Assembly (NCBI GenBank): GCA_002329445.1
Contig: DCTU01000460.1
Span: forward strand, 1,066 to 10,422
Direction: 5' to 3'
Length of the DNA: 9,357 bases
Source: a bacterium UBP9_UBA1432
GTDB lineage: Bacteria; Vulcanimicrobiota; Xenobia; Xenobiales; Xenobiaceae
Numbering within the stretch: the first letter of the stretch is position 1; every line of letters begins with the position of its first letter. The position numbers and the translations under genes were made by a program. This document shows, piece after piece, positions 6,901 to 9,357 of the stretch. The notes below the pieces were generated by a model that saw only the letters and a list, made by a program, of their open reading frames with translations, made no database searches and was not told where the DNA came from.

Positions 6901-7203
6901 CAGGAGGTGCGGATCGCGGGGCTGGTCATGCTGCGCCAGAAGCCTCCCACCGCTCGGGGGATGGTCTTCCTGCTGCTGGAGGACGAGAGCGCCCGGATCC
7001 AGGCGGCCGTGACGCCTCCGGTCTTCCGGCGCCTGGAGCCGGTCCTGCATCGGGGCGCCTTGTGGCTCCGAGGGCGCCTGGAGGCCGGGGGCGCCGGCCG
7101 GGGAGACGACGAGGGCTCCTTCCGCAGCCTGCTCGTGCAGCAGGCCGGACCCCTGGAGGAGCTGCTGGAGGGGCCGATCATGGCGGAGAGGTTGCGGGGC
7201 TGA
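3904..7203 (+). CDS. imuC (dnaE2): Error-prone DNA polymerase III alpha subunit (ImuC/DnaE2 type)
   Basis: This 1099-residue C-family replicative-type polymerase should extend DNA past lesions in mutagenic repair. An N-terminal PHP domain (about 1-210) opens with LHVRSWFSFLAGAS and TDLHGLFG. The palm contains CAGRGSAANS (335-344) and PDIDVDF (376-382), with catalytic D379 and D381 likely, and LVKFDVLG (553-560) with D557 as third acidic residue. ALFRPGP (634-640), LFQEQV (678-683) and GFCRSHAAAFA (750-760) complete the core. An OB domain follows (about 1000-1060, AGLVMLRQKPPTARG). RPGPLQGGMVNPYIERR and the OB motif match ImuC/DnaE2 better than replicative DnaE. Two low-complexity linkers (about 463-492 and 892-945) have no counterpart I recognise. 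The start is TTG 3904-3906, with GAGG 9 nt upstream; an in-frame TGA sits six codons earlier, and the PHP motif begins at once. No imuA or imuB is adjacent. PHP metal ligands look degenerate (HVR for HxH). It converges on the aminotransferase gene. Confidence 0.92.
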   Translation: MVHLHVRSWFSFLAGASAPEDLVRAAADLGQSALALTDLHGLFGAVRLARACRPAGIRPLFGATVMVEGFPLVLLARHALGYGNLCQALTCAHQAERLGPHLSREDLAAWSSGLLALTGGPEGRLDTLVRQGETAQARRWLACLGEIFPDALYVELAHRMLPGDGAALARVRDLACQVRLPVVASNAVRYARAEGLALYDALTCVRLGITVGDPHPQRPANDQAFLCDEAELRRRIPFPEALERTEEVAARCRVELLAGEVIPPTAQLPEGRSAKEYLRELCEQSLPHRYTPAMRPAARRQLEHELEVVGDLDLEEFFLVVHEVVEFARSRGIRCAGRGSAANSILAWLLGITAVDPLAQNLLFERFLHRGRKGMPDIDVDFDSARRPEVIAWMEARFGRQHTAMTATVCTYGLKSGVRDMLKVLGCTPEAVDRVAARISHWDALDSLRARREELQEALLGAGQPLLPERGGAEGRRRPGPTHPPPTNRRAGLFDVLFALLERLPGCPRHLGLHSGGMVLSRRPLTCFSPLQTSACGVRQLQFDKDDVEAMGLVKFDVLGLRMLSVLSEAVDLVREDSGRELDLEALPLDDEPTFELIRSGRSMGLFQIESPGQVHLLSRTRPQVFRDLVVQVALFRPGPLQGGMVNPYIERRGGRQPVEVLHSSLEPVLRDTLGIVLFQEQVLEICHRFAGMSLEEADEFRRLMSRWRDPGSMRQMQEAFVAGAMATHAVPQELALAVFRQVESFVGYGFCRSHAAAFARTVYHSAWLKAHHPAAYMAAVLQHHPGFHPLATLIEEVRHLGVRILPADAWLSGWRYTLEAGAIRVPLSAVTGVSPSAARHLVENREGCSSLEALLDRVELPVEVWEALARAGAFRARCSRREALWRIGLRRPKADSASRSSRRLRASASVVGPRRPARDGRPASGRLAGRPEPDLGLEFGPSASRLPRLEPLDSTREMAWDFRLQGFSPQGHPLSAHRERLHLAGVTPVADVFAMPAGQEVRIAGLVMLRQKPPTARGMVFLLLEDESARIQAAVTPPVFRRLEPVLHRGALWLRGRLEAGGAGRGDDEGSFRSLLVQQAGPLEELLEGPIMAERLRG

Positions 7204-7221
7204 AGCCTCCGCCCTTCAGCC
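7198..7221. terminator. Hairpin containing both convergent stop codons
   Basis: GGCTGAAG (7198-7205) and CTTCAGCC (7214-7221) are perfect complements around an 8-nt loop. The left arm holds the polymerase stop TGA (7201-7203) and the right arm holds the aminotransferase stop (TCA 7216-7218 on the plus strand). Only 12 bp separate the two genes, so this stem is the only visible candidate for ending both transcripts. No U tract follows on either strand, so it may be a 3'-end stabiliser or block rather than a classical intrinsic terminator. Confidence 0.5.
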
Positions 7222-8406
7222 TCGCAGCGCCTCACCCATCCGGCGGACCGACTCGCGCAGGTTCTCGGGGCTGTAGCGGCTCCAGGCCAGCCGGAACGAG
7301 CGAGAGGCCCGCTCGGCCAGGGGACCGCAGGCTTCGGGCCTCTTCGGGGGCAGGAAGGTCGTCCCCGGGATGTAGCCGCTTCCCGCCTGCTTGACCGCGG
7401 AGAGCCGTGCTCGGGTGTCGCCTGCGGGCAGGGTGACCCAGGTGAAGTAGCCGCCGGCGGGTCGGGTCCAGGTGGTGCCCTGGGGCATGGCGGTCTTGAG
7501 AGCCTCCAGCAGGGCCTCGCGGCGCTGGCGGTAGGCGATCTGGAGGCGCTGGACGTTGGCCGGGTACAGGCCCTCGGCCATGCAGGTGGCCACCAGCAGC
7601 GAGGGCAGGTGGCTGGGGGCCCCGCCCGATTGAAGCCAGGGCTGTCCCGAGAAGCGTTCGGCCAGGGCCCGGTCGGCCGTGAGATAGCCGACCCTCAGGC
7701 CGGGAGCCAGGGACTTGGCGAAGGAACCCAGCCGGACCACCCGCCCGGGGGGAGCCTGGCTCCACAGCGAGGGCGGGGCGGGTCCATCGAAGGAGAGCTC
7801 GCGGTAGACGTCGTCCTCGACCAGCAGCAGCCCTTCGGCTTCGGCCAGCTCGACCAGGGCGCGGCGTCGCTCGAGGGTCAGGGTGAGGCCGGTGGGGTTG
7901 TGGAAGGTGGGGATCGTGTAGAGGAAGCCGACCTTCCTCCCGCTGGCCCGGATCCGGGCCAGCCTTTCGGGCAGGGCCTCCACCACCAGGCCCCCGGCAT
8001 CGAAGGGGAGCGGGCAGATCTCCAGGGGATGGCTGGCCAGGATCCGCAGCGCGAAGTGGTAGGTGGGGGCCTCGACCAGGATCACCTGGCCCGGATCGGC
8101 CAGGAGCTTCGCGCTCTGCTCCAGGGCAGCCGAGACCCCTCCGGTGAGGCAGATTTCGTCGGGCCGGGGAGGACGCGAGTCGGTTCGTTCCAGCCGGTCG
8201 ACCACGGCCTCGATCAACGGGCCCGGCCCCGCCGGAGCCCCATAGGCCAGCGCTTCAGGGCCGAAGCGCCGTAAGGTGGTCCTGGCCAGCTCGGCCAGCT
8301 CCTCGACGGGCAGCAGATCCGGGTCGGGGTGTCCCCAGGCCAGATCGATCACGCCGGGCATCTCGACGAACTCCGCCACCGGAAGCGGGCTGCCGGGAAG
8401 GCTCAT
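7216..8406 (-). CDS. PLP-dependent aminotransferase, class I/II (fold type I, MocR/LysN-like catalytic domain)
   Basis: This 396-residue cytoplasmic transaminase should move an amino group from an amino acid to a 2-oxo acid through pyridoxal phosphate. Visible features in order: YGAPAGPGPL (55-64), TGG (88-90), EAPTY (112-116), HNPTG with N170, EDDVY with pyridine-ring D198 and Y201, SFAKSLAPGLRVGY (228-241) with Schiff-base K231, and SFRLAWS (370-376) with carboxylate-binding R371. All residues needed for catalysis are present. The closest relatives I recognise are 2-aminoadipate/aromatic aminotransferases of the LysN group and the catalytic half of MocR regulators, but there is no winged-helix DNA-binding domain. 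An upstream in-frame extension to 9087 is open but is only an overlap with the next gene, because homology starts after ATG 8406. That ATG has GGAG 7 nt upstream (8414-8417) and overlaps the stop of the preceding gene as ATGA, implying translational coupling. The amino acid substrate cannot be told from sequence alone. Confidence 0.92.
   Translation of the reverse strand: MSLPGSPLPVAEFVEMPGVIDLAWGHPDPDLLPVEELAELARTTLRRFGPEALAYGAPAGPGPLIEAVVDRLERTDSRPPRPDEICLTGGVSAALEQSAKLLADPGQVILVEAPTYHFALRILASHPLEICPLPFDAGGLVVEALPERLARIRASGRKVGFLYTIPTFHNPTGLTLTLERRRALVELAEAEGLLLVEDDVYRELSFDGPAPPSLWSQAPPGRVVRLGSFAKSLAPGLRVGYLTADRALAERFSGQPWLQSGGAPSHLPSLLVATCMAEGLYPANVQRLQIAYRQRREALLEALKTAMPQGTTWTRPAGGYFTWVTLPAGDTRARLSAVKQAGSGYIPGTTFLPPKRPEACGPLAERASRSFRLAWSRYSPENLRESVRRMGEALRG
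8403..8406 (-). promoter_or_regulatory. ATGA stop/start overlap (translational coupling)
   Basis: On the minus strand ATGA contains the aminotransferase start (8406-8404) and the TGA stop of the upstream secreted protein (8405-8403). GGAG at 8414-8417 sits inside the upstream coding region. This arrangement fixes the aminotransferase start and places the two genes in one transcript. Confidence 0.8.
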
Positions 8407-9353
8407 CGCTCGACTCCGTCGGACTGGATGCGGATCGACCCTTTTCGGCGGGCCTCGTCCCCTCGCTGGGGGAGCCGGGCCAGCCAGGTGTTGGCCCGGG
8501 AGCGCACCGAGCTCAGGGCACGGGCCGAGCCCAGGGCGCCTTTGGGGTTCTCGCGGGCCAGGGCCTCGAAGGCGGCCCGGGCGCGGTCGGGGGTCTCGGC
8601 CAGGAAGAGGCACAGGGCTCGCAGGCTCAGGGCCTCCAGGCCCAGGGACCAGGCTTCCCGGCCCCGTCCCGGATCCGAGGCCAGCCGGGCCAGACCTTCG
8701 CGCTGCAAGGCTGCTGCCAGGTTCCCGTAGACCTTGGCGGCCTCCAGGAAGCTGGAACGTCCGCTCAGGGCCCAGGCCTTCTTCAGGCTGGCTGGATGCG
8801 GCGAGGCGGGCTTGTCGGCAGGGCCCAGGCGCAGGAAGTGCTCCAGGCGCATGTTGAGCTCCTCGTGCCAGAGTCCCAGGGCTTCCCGGGCGGGATCCCG
8901 GGGCGCCTCTGGAGAGGAATCGTCGGGCTGGAGGGCCCGGGAGGGGGCGGTGTCCGGAACCGCGGGGGCGTCGGGTGCCGTCGCGGGCGCCGCCGAGGGT
9001 TCCACGGCAGGTGCCGGCGCGGGCGGGCGCGGCCCTTCCGGAGCCCGGCTGCTTCGACGGAAGACCAGGAGGTCTCCGGGGGCGCATTCAAAGAGGCCTT
9101 TGAGGCTGATCAGCAGCTCCGGGGAGGCGTGCAGCACCGTGGCCTCTCCCAGGGACGTCCCCAAGCGGACCAGCCCCACCACGTCGCCCGGCTTGAGCCC
9201 CGTCATGGGGCCGGGCCGGCAGCGGTAGATCGCCACCTGGTCGGGGACCTCGGCCTCCACGGTTCCGACCAGCGCGCCGGTGGGCAGGGCCAGGGCCGTC
9301 TCCGCCAGCAGGAGGATCAGCCAGGAAAGCAGGAGGATTCGGCTCATGTTCAT
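8403..9353 (-). CDS. Secreted protein of unknown function: beta-rich domain, Pro/Ala linker, helical repeat-like domain
   Basis: I do not recognise this 316-residue protein. A signal peptide is clear: R5, then a hydrophobic core ILLLSWLILLL (6-16), with cleavage likely after ALA (residue 23). Residues 28-100 look all-beta and contain GLKPGDVVGLVR (52-63), LGEATVL (68-74) and a closing GDLLVF (93-98). This pattern loosely resembles FlgT-C-like small beta barrels, which is inference only. Residues 101-155 form a Pro/Ala/Asp/Ser-rich linker, probably disordered. Residues 156-295 are predicted helical, with alanine/leucine pairs spaced as in TPR-like repeats (AAKVYGNLAAALQ, RARAAFEALA). The tail is basic (ARRKGSIRIQ). 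There are no catalytic motifs, and the single cysteines C45 and C90 in the beta domain could pair after export. The start is uncertain: ATG 9351-9353 or ATG 9345-9347 both work, the window ends 4 bases upstream, and a farther start cannot be excluded. The gene is coupled to the aminotransferase downstream. Confidence 0.75.
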   Translation of the reverse strand: MNMSRILLLSWLILLLAETALALPTGALVGTVEAEVPDQVAIYRCRPGPMTGLKPGDVVGLVRLGTSLGEATVLHASPELLISLKGLFECAPGDLLVFRRSSRAPEGPRPPAPAPAVEPSAAPATAPDAPAVPDTAPSRALQPDDSSPEAPRDPAREALGLWHEELNMRLEHFLRLGPADKPASPHPASLKKAWALSGRSSFLEAAKVYGNLAAALQREGLARLASDPGRGREAWSLGLEALSLRALCLFLAETPDRARAAFEALARENPKGALGSARALSSVRSRANTWLARLPQRGDEARRKGSIRIQSDGVER

Positions 9354-9357
9354 CGTC

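Noticed and set aside
8990..9052. Ala/Pro repeats in the secreted protein as a possible repeat array
   Set aside because: The codons vary and no unit repeats at the DNA level; it is an ordinary low-complexity linker.
8407..9087. N-terminal extension of the aminotransferase by 227 codons
   Set aside because: The extension is Pro/Arg/Gly-rich noise in another frame of the upstream secreted-protein gene. Aminotransferase similarity begins after ATG 8406, which has its own ribosome site.
1..9357. tRNA, rRNA, CRISPR, insertion sequence or prophage signals
   Set aside because: I saw no regularly spaced repeats, no transposase or integrase motifs, and no cloverleaf structures in the intergenic regions.

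Overview
This is a 9.36 kb chromosomal window from a high-GC bacterium; third codon positions in the genes are overwhelmingly G or C. Proteins with Sec-type signal peptides and an ImuC/DnaE2-type polymerase indicate a bacterium, but no marker here (rRNA, tRNA, ribosomal protein) fixes the phylum, and I do not assign one. No mobile elements, CRISPR arrays, tRNAs or rRNAs were seen.

Layout, left to right. (1) The last 21 codons of a plus-strand gene end at 68, followed by a strong bidirectional hairpin terminator (109-159). (2) Two minus-strand glycoside hydrolase family 13 (GH13) genes lie in tandem. The promoter-proximal one (1902-3761) encodes a protein with a signal peptide. The distal one (185-1744) encodes an alpha-amylase/CGTase-like protein with no signal peptide and a proline-rich N-terminal extension. 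(3) A 142-bp divergent intergenic region separates them from a plus-strand gene for a C-family DNA polymerase of the error-prone ImuC/DnaE2 type (3904-7203). It starts with TTG and has no imuA or imuB beside it. (4) Convergent to it is a minus-strand pair. A secreted protein of unknown function (8403-9353) overlaps by ATGA a fold-type I PLP aminotransferase (7216-8406). The facing ends of polymerase and aminotransferase are 12 bp apart, and an 8-bp stem contains both stop codons.

How the genes may work together: the two GH13 enzymes make a plausible alpha-glucan pathway, with the exported enzyme acting outside the cytoplasm and the leaderless one possibly acting inside. The polymerase is probably an independent mutagenic-repair gene. 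The aminotransferase and the secreted protein are translationally coupled, but the sequence gives no clear functional link between them.

I found no convincing undescribed multi-gene system. The most notable points are the orphan ImuC with a degenerate PHP metal site, the differently localised GH13 pair, the possible shielding of the Shine-Dalgarno sequence of the secreted GH13 gene, and the coupled unknown/aminotransferase pair. Long ORFs antisense to the genes are explained by GC-rich codon bias and were rejected.
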